From contig NZ_CP012257.1 of the NCBI RefSeq assembly GCF_001277175.1, positions 3,224,001-3,288,000 on the forward strand: a stretch of 64,000 nt of DNA, given 5' to 3'. The position numbers and the translations under genes are program-made. A model generated the notes under the pieces. That model was not told where the DNA came from. It saw nothing but the letters and a program-made list of their open reading frames with translations, and made no database searches. Positions within the stretch are counted from its first letter, which is position 1. Every line of letters begins with the position of its first letter. Shown here piece by piece: positions 1 to 8,978 of the stretch. Source of the DNA: Cronobacter universalis NCTC 9529 (GTDB taxonomy: Bacteria; Pseudomonadota; Gammaproteobacteria; Enterobacterales; Enterobacteriaceae).

Positions 1-997
1 CATTGCCGGTGCCGTCGATAGACAAGCTTAAATCGGCGTTCGCCAGCGTCGCTTCCGAGATACCTTCGCTTTCCTGGCCCAGCACCAGCACCATTTTCTT
101 CGGCAGCGTCGCCTTAAAAAGCGGCGTGCCTTTATGGCTGGAAGTGGTCACGATGGCGTAACCGGCGGCGCGGAACTGCGCCAGCGCGTCGCTAAAGCTA
201 TCGCCGGTAATCGGCTCGACATGCTCGGCGCCGCCTTCTGCGGTACGCACCGCCGCGCCGGACTCCAGCAGCGAGGCGTCCTGCACAACCACGCCTTTCA
301 CGCCGAAGTGCGCACAACTGCGCACGATAGCGCCGAGGTTATGCGGATTGCCCACATCTTCCAGCGCCAGCACGCAATCTTCATCGCCCGCTTTGCTCAG
401 CCACTGGTCAACGCTCGCGCCGCTGCGTTTTTTAATCAGGAAGCAGACGCCGCCGTGATGCTCGGTGCCGGAAGCTTTGGTCAGCTCCGCGTCGTCCACA
501 ACGTGGTACGCTTTGCGGTTTGCCGCCATCCAGCGCAGCGCTTCTTTAAAGCGCGGGGTTACGCTCTGGATAAACCAGGCGCGAACGATAGATTCCGGAC
601 GGCTCTGGAACAGCGCCTGACAGGCGTTCTCGCCATAGACGCGGGTTTCTTCGGCACGCTGGCGACGCAGCACTTCCGGATCGATAAAACTTTTACCGCT
701 GATGCCGCCGTGATCCGGCTTCTCGGGGGCTTCCGCACCCGGCGCGCGGGAGACGGTGCGCCACGGGGACGCCTCACGGTCGCCGTCACGTTCACGGCCA
801 CGGTCGCGACTGCGTTCGCGGTCAGACGGTCTGTCATTGCGCGCAGCACGACGACCGCCTTCCGGTTTACCGTTGCCTGCGGGACGACCGCCGCCTTTTC
901 CGGTACGTGGGTTTGAGCTGCGTTTGTCCGTATTTTCATCACTGCGGACATACATCACTTTGACCTTGCCGCTCTTGCCTTTAAATTCGTCGTTCAT
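1..997 (-). CDS. yfiF: YfiF, TrmH/SpoU-family RNA 2'-O-methyltransferase (partial, runs off left edge)
   Basis: This SPOUT-class, SAM-dependent RNA methyltransferase homologue is encoded on the minus strand, and its C-terminus lies beyond the window. 332 codons are visible; the E. coli protein has about 345, so little is missing. The first ~75 residues are basic and low in complexity (Arg, Gly, Asp and Ser, typical of a disordered RNA-binding tail). They are followed by a substrate-binding domain and the SpoU fold, with motif 1 as [19 protein letters not shown], motif 2 as [10 protein letters not shown] and the start of motif 3 as SLSIDGTGN at the edge. The ATG at 997 is preceded by GGTGGAGAAAG, a good ribosome site. 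It is divergent from trxC, as in E. coli. The exact target nucleotide cannot be read from the sequence. Confidence 0.9.
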   Translation of the reverse strand, partial: MNDEFKGKSGKVKVMYVRSDENTDKRSSNPRTGKGGGRPAGNGKPEGGRRAARNDRPSDRERSRDRGRERDGDREASPWRTVSRAPGAEAPEKPDHGGISGKSFIDPEVLRRQRAEETRVYGENACQALFQSRPESIVRAWFIQSVTPRFKEALRWMAANRKAYHVVDDAELTKASGTEHHGGVCFLIKKRSGASVDQWLSKAGDEDCVLALEDVGNPHNLGAIVRSCAHFGVKGVVVQDASLLESGAAVRTAEGGAEHVEPITGDSFSDALAQFRAAGYAIVTTSSHKGTPLFKATLPKKMVLVLGQESEGISEATLANADLSLSIDGTGN

Positions 998-1206
998 GTC
1001 TTTCTCCACCTGCGCTGCGCGAAGCGCGCAGATTACCCGATGTGTCCACGCTTAGCCATTCTTTCGCGCAAAAGCTAATAACTATTGTACTCATTGGATA
1101 AAACGGTTTGAGCCTCGAAACATTCTTGCAGATACTGGATAACATTATCGAAACATAGCCGACGTTTTCGCGTCGGTTTCTGTCACCTGCAACCCAGAGG
1201 TTAGCT
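998..1206. promoter_or_regulatory. yfiF-trxC divergent intergenic region with a leader hairpin
   Basis: This 209-bp gap must hold the divergent promoters of yfiF and trxC. A perfect 6-bp stem (CCGACG at 1159-1164, CGTCGG at 1171-1176) lies just upstream of trxC and is followed by a short T-rich stretch. It could be a leader hairpin in the trxC mRNA. E. coli trxC is OxyR-activated, but I do not see a convincing four-element OxyR site here. Confidence 0.35.
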
Positions 1207-1638
1207 ATGAATACCGTTTGTGCCGCTTGCCAGACTGTCAATCGCGTGGATGAAGAGCGTATTGAAGACGGCGCGAAGTGCGGCCGCTGTGGCCACGCGC
1301 TGTTTGACGGCGATGTGATTAACGCCACCAGCGAAACGCTGGATCAGCTGCTTAAAGATGACCTGCCGGTAGTGATTGATTTCTGGGCGCCGTGGTGCGG
1401 CCCGTGCCGTAGCTTTGCGCCGATCTTCGAAGATGTCGCCGAAGAGCGCAGCGGCAAAATACGCTTTGTAAAAGTGAATACCGAAGCCGAACCGGAGCTG
1501 AGCGCGCGCTTTCGCATCCGCAGCATTCCGACCATCATGATGTTCAGAAACGGGCAACTGGTGGATATGCTCAATGGCGCCGTACCGAAAGCGCCGTTCG
1601 ACGCCTGGCTCAACGAAGCGACGAACGAAGCTGTATAA
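1207..1638 (+). CDS. trxC: Thioredoxin 2 (zinc-binding)
   Basis: TrxC is a cytoplasmic thiol-disulfide reductase, reduced by thioredoxin reductase and active on oxidised proteins and ribonucleotide reductase. The 143-residue protein begins with a TrxC-specific zinc finger made of two CxxC pairs (Cys5/Cys8 and Cys25/Cys28). A thioredoxin fold follows, with the active site WCGPC at residues 63-67 and the cis-proline motif SIPT. The N-terminal zinc module separates it from thioredoxin 1. The ATG at 1207 follows CAGAGGTTAGCT. A GC-rich hairpin follows the gene, and tapT is then transcribed in the same direction. The identification is firm. Confidence 0.97.
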   Translation: MNTVCAACQTVNRVDEERIEDGAKCGRCGHALFDGDVINATSETLDQLLKDDLPVVIDFWAPWCGPCRSFAPIFEDVAEERSGKIRFVKVNTEAEPELSARFRIRSIPTIMMFRNGQLVDMLNGAVPKAPFDAWLNEATNEAV

Positions 1639-1646
1639 CGTCTGCT

Positions 1647-1669
1647 GCGGGGCGCACCTTGTGCCCCGC
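1647..1669 (+). terminator. GC-rich hairpin after trxC, possible weak terminator
   Basis: The stem pairs GCGGGGC with GCCCCGC, starting nine bases after the trxC stop. No T-run follows, so it may act as an mRNA-stabilising hairpin rather than a terminator. Confidence 0.35.
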
Positions 1670-1707
1670 GATTCCCTCTGCGACAATGGCGTTTTTGCCG
1701 GCTTCCC

Positions 1708-2409
1708 ATGACTGAAAACGCTGTCCTTCGCCTGCGCGCCGAGCGCCTGGCGCGCGCCACCCGCCCTTTTCTCGCCCGCGGCAACCGCATTAAGCGCTGC
1801 CAGCGTTGCCTGCTGCCGTTACGCCATTGCTTATGCGACACGCTGCAACCGCAGCCGGCCCGCAGCCGTTTCTGTCTGGTGATGTTCGACACCGAGCCGA
1901 TGAAGCCCAGCAATACCGGCAGGCTTATCGCCGATATTCTGCCTGATACTGAGGCGTTTCAGTGGTCGCGCACCGAGCCGCCCGCCGCCCTTCTTGAACT
2001 CGTGGCAAACCCTGACTATCAGCCAATGGTGGTGTTCCCGGCCACCTACGCCGATGCCGGACGCGAAGTGCTGACCGCCCCGCCGCGTACCGGCAAGCCG
2101 CCGCTTTTTATTATGCTCGACGGCACCTGGACTGAAGCGCGCAAAATGTTTCGCAAAAGCCCTTATCTTGACGCGCTGCCGGTTATCTCGGTGGATTTAA
2201 CGCGGGTATCGGCGTATCAGCTGCGCGAAGCGCACGCCGACGGCCAGTATTGCACGGCGGAAGTAGCGATAGCGCTGCTGGATGGCGCGGGCGATACCGC
2301 CGCGGCGCAGGGCTTAAGCGATCACTTCGCGCTGTTTAAGGCGCGTTATCTCGCCGGTAAACCTCATCATCAGGGCAGCGTCACAGCAGCGCAGGCAGAA
2401 AGCGTTTAA
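1708..2409 (+). CDS. tapT: tRNA-uridine aminocarboxypropyltransferase (DTW domain)
   Basis: TapT (formerly YfiP) transfers the 3-amino-3-carboxypropyl group of SAM to uridine 47 of a subset of tRNAs, giving acp3U. The 233-residue protein shows the family hallmarks. Near the N-terminus is a zinc-type cluster (Cys31, Cys34, Cys41 and Cys43, as CxxC...CxC). The DTW-domain signature LDGTW starts at about residue 137 and is followed by an EARKMF helix, and the C-terminal part carries LSDHFALFKARY. It lies between trxC and patZ in the E. coli order. The functional name rests on orthology with the E. coli enzyme. Confidence 0.92.
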   Translation: MTENAVLRLRAERLARATRPFLARGNRIKRCQRCLLPLRHCLCDTLQPQPARSRFCLVMFDTEPMKPSNTGRLIADILPDTEAFQWSRTEPPAALLELVANPDYQPMVVFPATYADAGREVLTAPPRTGKPPLFIMLDGTWTEARKMFRKSPYLDALPVISVDLTRVSAYQLREAHADGQYCTAEVAIALLDGAGDTAAAQGLSDHFALFKARYLAGKPHHQGSVTAAQAESV

Positions 2410-2442
2410 AATCATCAGGTCACTTCGACGCCGGAGAAAATG

Positions 2443-5103
2443 ATGAGCCAACGTGGCCTGGAAGCGCTGTTACGTCCCAAATCCATCGCCGTCATCGGCG
2501 CCTCGATGAAACCCGAGAGGGCCGGTTTTCTGATGATGCGTAATTTGCTGGCGGGCGGTTTCAGCGGGCCGGTTCTGCCGGTGACGCCCGCCTGGAAAGC
2601 GGTGTGCGGCGTGCTGGCCTGGCCGGATGTCGCAAGCCTGCCGTTTACGCCCGATCTCGCGGTGCTGTGCACCCATGCGAAGCGCAACCTGGCGCTGCTG
2701 GAGGCGCTCGGCGAGAAAGGCTGTAAAACCTGCCTGGTGCTTTCATCGCCCCCCGAACAACACGCTGAGCTGCTGGCCTGCGCGGCGCGCTTCCAGATGC
2801 GACTGCTCGGCCCGAACAGTCTGGGGCTGCTGGCGCCGTGGCAGGGCCTGAACGCCAGCTTCTCGCCGGTGCCGATCCGCAAAGGCAAGCTCGCGTTTAT
2901 TTCGCAGTCCGCCGCCGTCTCTAACACCATTCTCGACTGGGCGCAGCAACGCCAGCTCGGCTTCTCCTGGTTTATCGCCTTAGGCGACAGCCTGGATATC
3001 GATGTCGACGAACTGCTCGATTATCTGGCGCGCGACAGTAAAACCAGCGCCATTTTGCTTTATCTTGAACACCTGAGCGACGCCCGACGCTTTGTCTCCG
3101 CCGCCCGTAGCGCCTCGCGCAATAAACCCATTCTGGTGATTAAAAGCGGGCGCAGCCCCAGCGCGCGCCGCCTGCTGAATACGCATGCGGGGCTGGACGC
3201 CGCCTGGGATGCGGCGATCCAGCGCGCCGGCCTGCTGCGCGTGCAGGATACCCATGAGCTGTTCTCGGCGGTGGAAACCTTAAGCCATATGCGCCCGCTG
3301 CGCGGCGAGCGGCTGATGATTGTCAGCAACGGCGCCGCGCCTGCCGCGCTGGCGCTTGACGAACTCTGGCGGCGACAGGGAAAACTCGCCACGCTGGATG
3401 ACGCGATGCTAACCCGGCTGCAACAGCAGTTGCCGGAAGGCATCCACGCGGACAACCCGCTCGATTTGCGTGACGACGCGACCCCCGCGCGGTATTTAAA
3501 AGCGATCGAAGCGCTGCTGGACAGCCACGATTTCGACGCGCTGATGGTTATTCACTCCCCGAGCGCCGCCGCGCCCGGCAGCGAGAGCGCCCGCGCGCTA
3601 ATCGATCTCTTTAACCGCCACCCGCGCGGCAAGTACGTAACACTAATTACCAACTGGGGCGGCGAGTTCTCTTCTCAGGAGGCGCGTCATCTGTTCAGCG
3701 AAGCGGGCATTCCCACCTATCGCACCCCGGAAGGCGCGGTCACCGCATTTATGCATATGGTGGAGTATCGCCGTAACCAGAAACAGCTGCGCGAAACCCC
3801 GGCGCTGCCCGCCACGCTCCCGGCGGATACCGCCCAGGCGCACCAGCTGTTGCAGCAGGCGTGCGCCGAGGGCGTGACGCAGCTCGATACCCATGAAGTG
3901 CGCCCGATACTGGAAGCCTATGGCCTGCACACGCTGCCAACATGGATAGCGGGAGACAGCGCCGAGGCGGTGCATATCGCCGGCCAGATTGGCTACCCGG
4001 TGGCGCTGAAGCTGCGCTCGCCGGATATTCCGCATAAATCTGAAGTTCAGGGGGTGATGCTTTATCTGCGCACCGCCCACGAAGTACAGCGCGCCGCGGA
4101 CGCGATGCTCGACAGGGTGAAAATGACCTGGCCGCAGGCGCGCATTCACGGCCTGCTGGTGCAGAGCATGGCGAACCGCGCCGGCGCGCAGGAGCTGCGG
4201 GTGGTGGTTGAGCACGACCCGGTCTTCGGGCCGCTGATTATGCTGGGCGAAGGCGGCGTCGAGTGGCGTCCTGAGGCGCAGGCCGCGGTGGCGCTGCCGC
4301 CGCTGAACATGAATCTGGCGCGCTATCTGGTCATTCAGGCCATCAAGAGCGGCAAAATTCGCGGGCGCAGCGCGCTACGTCCACTGGATATTGCGGGCTT
4401 AAGCGAGCTGCTGGTGCAGGTCTCCAACCTCGTGGTGGATTGCCCGGAAATTTCGCGTCTGGATATTCATCCGCTGCTCGCTTCGGGCAGCGACTTTACG
4501 GCGCTGGACGTTACGATGCAGCTTGAACCCTTTAGCGGCGACGCGGACGCGCGGCTGGCGGTTCGCCCCTATCCGCACCGTTTAGAAGAGTGGGTAACGC
4601 TTAAAAACGGCGAGCGCTGCCTGTTCCGCCCTATCCTTCCCGAAGATGAACCACAGCTGCAACGCTTTATCTCTCAGGTGACGAAAGAAGATCTTTATTA
4701 CCGTTACTTTAGCGAGATCAATGAATTTACCCATGATGATTTAGCCAATATGACCCAGATCGACTACGATCGAGAAATGGCTTTTGTGGCGGTACGTCAG
4801 CAGACAGGCGGCGAGGAGATCATTGGCGTGACCCGCGCGATCTCCGATCCGGACAATATCGACGCCGAGTTCGCGGTTCTGGTCAGATCCGATCTTAAAG
4901 GGCTGGGCCTCGGGCGCAGGCTGCTGGAGAAGTTGATCGCCTACACGCGCGATCACGGCCTGTCGCGGCTGAATGGTATTACGATGCCCCATAACCAGGG
5001 GATGGTGGCGCTGGCCCGCAAGCTTGGATTTAGCGTCGATATTCAGCTGGATGAAGGCATCGTCGCCCTGAGCCTGGCGCTGACAAAACCCGCCGATTCG
5101 TGA
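2443..5103 (+). CDS. patZ: Protein lysine acetyltransferase Pat/PatZ
   Basis: PatZ (YfiQ/Pka) acetylates lysines on metabolic enzymes such as acetyl-CoA synthetase, using acetyl-CoA. The protein has three parts: an NDP-forming acyl-CoA synthetase-like region from the N-terminus (CoA-binding motif SIAVIGAS), an ATP-grasp subdomain around residues 490-700 (GYPVALKLRSPDIPHKSEVQ), and a C-terminal GNAT domain from about residue 725 with the acetyl-CoA loop RSDLKGLGLGRRL. Two ATG codons lie in tandem at 2440 and 2443. The GGAG at 2433-2436 sits 3 nt from the first and 6 nt from the second, and the second gives the 886-residue MSQRGLEALL start of E. coli, so I chose 2443. The gene follows tapT closely (33 nt). 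Confidence 0.96.
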   Translation: MSQRGLEALLRPKSIAVIGASMKPERAGFLMMRNLLAGGFSGPVLPVTPAWKAVCGVLAWPDVASLPFTPDLAVLCTHAKRNLALLEALGEKGCKTCLVLSSPPEQHAELLACAARFQMRLLGPNSLGLLAPWQGLNASFSPVPIRKGKLAFISQSAAVSNTILDWAQQRQLGFSWFIALGDSLDIDVDELLDYLARDSKTSAILLYLEHLSDARRFVSAARSASRNKPILVIKSGRSPSARRLLNTHAGLDAAWDAAIQRAGLLRVQDTHELFSAVETLSHMRPLRGERLMIVSNGAAPAALALDELWRRQGKLATLDDAMLTRLQQQLPEGIHADNPLDLRDDATPARYLKAIEALLDSHDFDALMVIHSPSAAAPGSESARALIDLFNRHPRGKYVTLITNWGGEFSSQEARHLFSEAGIPTYRTPEGAVTAFMHMVEYRRNQKQLRETPALPATLPADTAQAHQLLQQACAEGVTQLDTHEVRPILEAYGLHTLPTWIAGDSAEAVHIAGQIGYPVALKLRSPDIPHKSEVQGVMLYLRTAHEVQRAADAMLDRVKMTWPQARIHGLLVQSMANRAGAQELRVVVEHDPVFGPLIMLGEGGVEWRPEAQAAVALPPLNMNLARYLVIQAIKSGKIRGRSALRPLDIAGLSELLVQVSNLVVDCPEISRLDIHPLLASGSDFTALDVTMQLEPFSGDADARLAVRPYPHRLEEWVTLKNGERCLFRPILPEDEPQLQRFISQVTKEDLYYRYFSEINEFTHDDLANMTQIDYDREMAFVAVRQQTGGEEIIGVTRAISDPDNIDAEFAVLVRSDLKGLGLGRRLLEKLIAYTRDHGLSRLNGITMPHNQGMVALARKLGFSVDIQLDEGIVALSLALTKPADS

Positions 5104-5215
5104 GTAAGGTACTGGAAATGTTGACCACATTTTTGGACAGTAATGGTATTATCGTCCGCTTCAGTCGTCTGCATTGCACAGAAGACCATCCACTTCAGAG
5201 AAGATATGCACTGTG

Positions 5216-6571
5216 ATGTTGTCAAAATTTAAACGCAACAAACATCAACAACACCTTGCCCAACTACCGAAGCTTTCTCAGTCAGTTGATGATGTCGCGT
5301 TCTGTTTCGCTCCCGCCGATTTCCGCAAACAGCTCCTGGAAAAGATAGCGACGGCGACCACGCGTATTTGCATCATCGCGCTCTATCTTGAGCAGGACGA
5401 TGGCGGCAAAGGCGTGTTGTCGGCGCTTTATGAAGCTAAACGCCAGCGCCCTGAGCTTGAGGTCAGCGTCCTGGTGGACTGGCATCGTGCGCAGCGCGGA
5501 CGCATCGGCGCCGAAGCCTCGAACACCAACGCCGACTGGTATTGCCGCATGGCGCAGGAGAACCCGGGCGTCAGCGTGCCGGTGTACGGCGTGCCGGTAA
5601 ATACCCGTGAAGCGCTGGGCGTGCTGCATTTTAAAGGCTTTATTATTGATGATTGCGTGCTTTACAGCGGCGCCAGCCTGAACGACGTCTATCTGCACCA
5701 GCACGATAAATATCGCTATGACCGCTACCACTGCATTCGCAACGCGAAGCTTGCCGATGTGATGTATGACTGGGTACGCACGCAGTTAATGAACGGCCAC
5801 GCGGTGAATCGTCTCGACGATCCGAATCGTCCAAAAAGCCCGGAAATCAAAAACGACATCCGCCAGTTCCGCCATCTGCTGCGCGATGCCGCGTATCATT
5901 TTCAGGGCGATGCCGATAACGATCAGCTGGCCGTCACGCCGCTGGTCGGGCTGGGTAAATCGAGCCCGCTGAATAAAGCGATTTTCCACCTGATGCCCTG
6001 CGCCGAAGAGAAGCTGGTCATCTGCACGCCGTACTTTAACCTGCCCGCGGTGCTGGTGCGCAATATCATTGCGCTTCTGCGCGACGGCAAAAAAGTGGAA
6101 ATTATTGTCGGCGATAAGACCGCGAACGACTTTTATATTCCGGAAGATCAGCCGTTTAAGATTATCGGCGCGCTGCCTTATCTCTATGAGATCAACCTGC
6201 GTCGTTTCTTAAGCCGCCTGCAGTATTACGTCAACACCGATCAACTGGTGGTACGTCTGTGGAAAGATGGCGATAACAGTTATCACCTGAAAGGCATGTG
6301 GGTGGACAATGAATGGATGCTGCTGACCGGCAACAACCTTAACCCGCGCGCCTGGCGTCTCGATCTGGAAAACGCGATCCTTATCCACGATCCCAAACAG
6401 CAACTGGCGTCTGTTCGCCAGCGTGAGCTCGCGGAGATCCGCACCCATACCACGGTGGTGAAACACTATCGCGATCTGCAAAGCATCGCGGATTACCCGG
6501 TAAAAGTGCGCAAGCTTATCCGCCGCCTGCGTCGCATCCGTATCGACCGGCTGATCAGCCGTATTCTCTGA
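5216..6571 (+). CDS. pssA: CDP-diacylglycerol-serine O-phosphatidyltransferase (phosphatidylserine synthase)
   Basis: PssA makes phosphatidylserine from CDP-diacylglycerol and serine, the committed step to phosphatidylethanolamine. It is a peripheral enzyme of the phospholipase D superfamily that shuttles between ribosomes and membrane. Both HKD motifs are present: His138-x-Lys140-x4-Asp145 (LHFKGFIIDD) and YHLKGMWVDN near residue 357. The C-terminus is strongly basic (KLIRRLRRIRIDRL), suiting binding to acidic lipid. The frame is open 14 codons further up, but ATG 5216 gives the family start MLSKFKRNKH and the expected 451 residues. A rho-independent terminator follows. Confidence 0.97.
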   Translation: MLSKFKRNKHQQHLAQLPKLSQSVDDVAFCFAPADFRKQLLEKIATATTRICIIALYLEQDDGGKGVLSALYEAKRQRPELEVSVLVDWHRAQRGRIGAEASNTNADWYCRMAQENPGVSVPVYGVPVNTREALGVLHFKGFIIDDCVLYSGASLNDVYLHQHDKYRYDRYHCIRNAKLADVMYDWVRTQLMNGHAVNRLDDPNRPKSPEIKNDIRQFRHLLRDAAYHFQGDADNDQLAVTPLVGLGKSSPLNKAIFHLMPCAEEKLVICTPYFNLPAVLVRNIIALLRDGKKVEIIVGDKTANDFYIPEDQPFKIIGALPYLYEINLRRFLSRLQYYVNTDQLVVRLWKDGDNSYHLKGMWVDNEWMLLTGNNLNPRAWRLDLENAILIHDPKQQLASVRQRELAEIRTHTTVVKHYRDLQSIADYPVKVRKLIRRLRRIRIDRLISRIL

Positions 6572-6587
6572 CGCTTATCGCTTAACG

Positions 6588-6612
6588 AAGCCCTGCCACG
6601 CAGGGCTTTTTT
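6588..6612 (+). terminator. Rho-independent terminator after pssA
   Basis: The stem AAGCCCTG / CAGGGCTT with a 5-nt loop is followed by six T residues. It ends immediately before the yfiM ribosome site. Confidence 0.9.
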
Positions 6613-6624
6613 ATGGAGAACGCT

Positions 6625-6948
6625 ATGCGCGCCCTGCTCTTTCCTCTTATCGTCACGCTGACCGGCTGTAGTCATATGGCGCAGGACAGCTGGGCAGGCC
6701 AGGATAAAGCCCAGCACTTTTTAGGCTCGGCGCTGCTCTCCGCTGCCGGCAACGAATATGCGCAGCGCCAGGGGCACTCTCCCGATCGGTCCGCCGCGTT
6801 CGGGCTGATGTTTTCGGTATCCCTTGGCGCGACGAAAGAACTCTGGGACAGCCGCCCGACGGGGAGCGGCTGGAGCTGGAAAGATCTGGCGTGGGACGTG
6901 GCGGGCGCCAGCGCCGGTTACGCTATCTGGCAGATGGCCGGGCATTAA
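6625..6948 (+). CDS. yfiM: YfiM-family lipoprotein
   Basis: This small predicted lipoprotein has 107 residues, the length of E. coli YfiM. The signal peptide is very short and ends in the lipobox LTGC with lipidated Cys15. The remainder resembles the YfiM/DUF2279 type, with Gln-Asp-Lys-Ala-Gln-His and a small hydrophobic segment near the C-terminus. The function is unknown. An ATG at 6613 is in frame, but it overlaps the GGAGA that serves as ribosome site for ATG 6625, which I take as the true start. The stop codon overlaps the stop of the convergent kgtP, and no terminator lies between them. Confidence 0.85.
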   Translation: MRALLFPLIVTLTGCSHMAQDSWAGQDKAQHFLGSALLSAAGNEYAQRQGHSPDRSAAFGLMFSVSLGATKELWDSRPTGSGWSWKDLAWDVAGASAGYAIWQMAGH

Positions 6949-8246
6949 AGGCGCATGCCTTTTCCTTTGCGGTGGAGCTTGAGCGAGACCAGAAACGCGA
7001 CGGCGCCCATCGCCGAAACGTACCAGAAGAACGCCGTTTCTGAGCCCAGCGATTTGAGCGACAGCGCCACATACTCCGCCGAGCCGCCAAAGAGCGCGTT
7101 GGCGACCGCGTAAGAGAGCCCGACGCCCAGCGCGCGCACCTGCGCCGGAAACATCTCCGCCTTCACGATGCCGCTTATCGAGGTATAGAAGCTGACAATC
7201 AGCAGCGCCAGCATCACCAGCCCAAACGCCGCGAGCGGCGAACTGACACTTTGCAGCGCCATGAGGATCGGCACGGTACAGAGCGTGGCGAGCGCGCTGA
7301 AGCAGAGCATTGAATTGCGACGGCCGATTTTGTCAGACAGCGCACCGAAAAACGGCTGCAGCAGCATGAAGACAAAAAGCGCGGCGGTCATCACCATACT
7401 CGCCGTGTTCGCATGCATTCCCGCCGTATTGACGAGATATTTCTGCATATAGGTCGTAAACGTGTAAAAGCTCAGCGAACCGGCGGCGGTAAACCCGAGC
7501 ACCATGACGAATGCCCGACGGTTGCGCCAGAGCCCCTTCAGCGATCCCGCTTCTTTCAGCGCGCGTGTTTCCTGCTGCGAGGTTTCATCCAGCGAGCGGC
7601 GCAGCCACAGCGCCACCACCGCCAGCACCGCGCCCAGCGCGAAGGGAATACGCCAGCCCCAGGCGCGCAGAGCGTCGTCTGACAAAATCTGTTGCAGCAC
7701 CACGACGACCAGCAGCGCCATTAACTGCCCGCCGATAAGCGTGACGTACTGGAATGACGCATAAAAGCCTTTGCGCCCTTCGATAGCCACTTCGCTCATG
7801 TAAGTGGCGCTGGTGCCATATTCTCCCCCGACCGACAGCCCCTGGAACAGGCGCGCCACAAGTAACAGCAGCGGAGCCCAGGTGCCAATCACCGCATAAC
7901 CCGGCAGGCAGGCAATGACCAGCGAGCCGAAACACATCATACAAACGGAAATGAGCATCGAGGTTTTACGCCCGTGTTTATCGGCGATGTAACCAAAGAG
8001 CCAGCCGCCGATGGGGCGCATCAGAAACCCCGCGGCGAAGATGCCTGCCGTTTGCAGAAGCTGCGTTGTGCTGTTATCGGAGGGGAAAAAGATATGCGCG
8101 AAATAAAGAGAGCAAAAAGAGTAGACGTAGAAATCGAACCACTCCACCAGGTTGCCTGACGAGGCGCCCACAATGGCCCAGACGCGACGGCGGGTATCGC
8201 TGGAAGTCAGTGACGGTTTGTCTGTCCGGGCCGTAACTTCAGTCAT
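6945..8246 (-). CDS. kgtP: 2-oxoglutarate:H+ symporter KgtP
   Basis: KgtP is an inner-membrane permease of the major facilitator superfamily (metabolite:H+ symporter group) that imports 2-oxoglutarate. The 433-residue protein has twelve hydrophobic segments, the family motif [18 protein letters not shown] at the first helix and the loop 2-3 signature [14 protein letters not shown]. It matches E. coli KgtP over its whole length. The frame extends 25 codons upstream, but ATG 8246 gives the MTEV...SSDTRRR start and is preceded by AAAAGGAGAGAG. The gene is convergent with yfiM and the two stop codons overlap (6945-6948). Confidence 0.95.
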   Translation of the reverse strand: MTEVTARTDKPSLTSSDTRRRVWAIVGASSGNLVEWFDFYVYSFCSLYFAHIFFPSDNSTTQLLQTAGIFAAGFLMRPIGGWLFGYIADKHGRKTSMLISVCMMCFGSLVIACLPGYAVIGTWAPLLLLVARLFQGLSVGGEYGTSATYMSEVAIEGRKGFYASFQYVTLIGGQLMALLVVVVLQQILSDDALRAWGWRIPFALGAVLAVVALWLRRSLDETSQQETRALKEAGSLKGLWRNRRAFVMVLGFTAAGSLSFYTFTTYMQKYLVNTAGMHANTASMVMTAALFVFMLLQPFFGALSDKIGRRNSMLCFSALATLCTVPILMALQSVSSPLAAFGLVMLALLIVSFYTSISGIVKAEMFPAQVRALGVGLSYAVANALFGGSAEYVALSLKSLGSETAFFWYVSAMGAVAFLVSLKLHRKGKGMRL

Positions 8247-8364
8247 CTCTCTCTCCTTTTCGCCCCCGCGACGCGGTAAACGAGGGGCTATACGCAGGCT
8301 ATAAAATATGATGTTAATCATATGTTAACAAATTTCCGTGAGGGAGCGGGAATTTTACGCGGCG

Positions 8365-8826
8365 TTAGCCCCACTTTTCCTGATGGGCTTTTTTACGCCG
8401 CAGATAGTCTTCATCCGCCCGGATACGATCCCACCACCCTTTAAACACCGTCGCCGCCGCCGCTTTGGTGGGGTCATTGCCGCGGGGATTGAGGTTACGG
8501 TCGGCGTCATACTTTTTGCCGCCTTTATAGTTGGCGTAGCGACGCGCGCGGGTGTATCCCATCTGAATAAACTTGCGCGCCATATCCATGCCAACAAAAT
8601 CGTCCTTTTCACGATACTCTTCGAACAACTCATAAATCTTTTCTGCCGAGGCTCTGGCGCTCTCTTCATCTTTATAGCGCCAGTACGGGAGGATTTCGCT
8701 TTTGTAAGGCTCAACCAGCAACACGCCCTGCTCGCCCCGCCCCACCTGATACCGTTCCGGGTGCGCGCGAAAGTCGATGCTATCGAAGTCCTGCTGATAA
8801 TCAAAAGGTTTAGCGGCCACGGGCAT
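8365..8826 (-). CDS. DUF4385-family protein of unknown function
   Basis: This soluble protein of 153 residues matches, from memory, the DUF4385 family. Its recognisable core is FDYQQDFDSIDFRAHPERY followed by VGRGEQGVLLVEPYKSEILP, and its C-terminus is rich in basic and aromatic residues (DPTKAAAATVFKGWWDRIRAD). No signal peptide or membrane segment is seen. ATG 8826 follows a near-perfect CAGGAGGC ribosome site, so I prefer it to the in-frame upstream ATG at 8895. It is not found at this place in E. coli. No biochemical role is known to me. Confidence 0.75.
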   Translation of the reverse strand: MPVAAKPFDYQQDFDSIDFRAHPERYQVGRGEQGVLLVEPYKSEILPYWRYKDEESARASAEKIYELFEEYREKDDFVGMDMARKFIQMGYTRARRYANYKGGKKYDADRNLNPRGNDPTKAAAATVFKGWWDRIRADEDYLRRKKAHQEKWG

Positions 8827-8978
8827 GCCTCCTGTAATGCGGTTCGTATAACCATAGCAGGCTTCAGAGAACTCCCGCTTTTCGCTTACCGGCATTAAGT
8901 GGACTACCCTTCAACAGGTTAGCTTTTCGAGCGCAGCTCAGGATCTATGCGCACACTCACCTGACGCGAGGCACGATA

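Noticed and set aside
1080..1206. An OxyR site upstream of trxC
   Set aside because: Isolated ATAG and CTAT-like words occur, but the four-element spacing of an OxyR site is not convincing.
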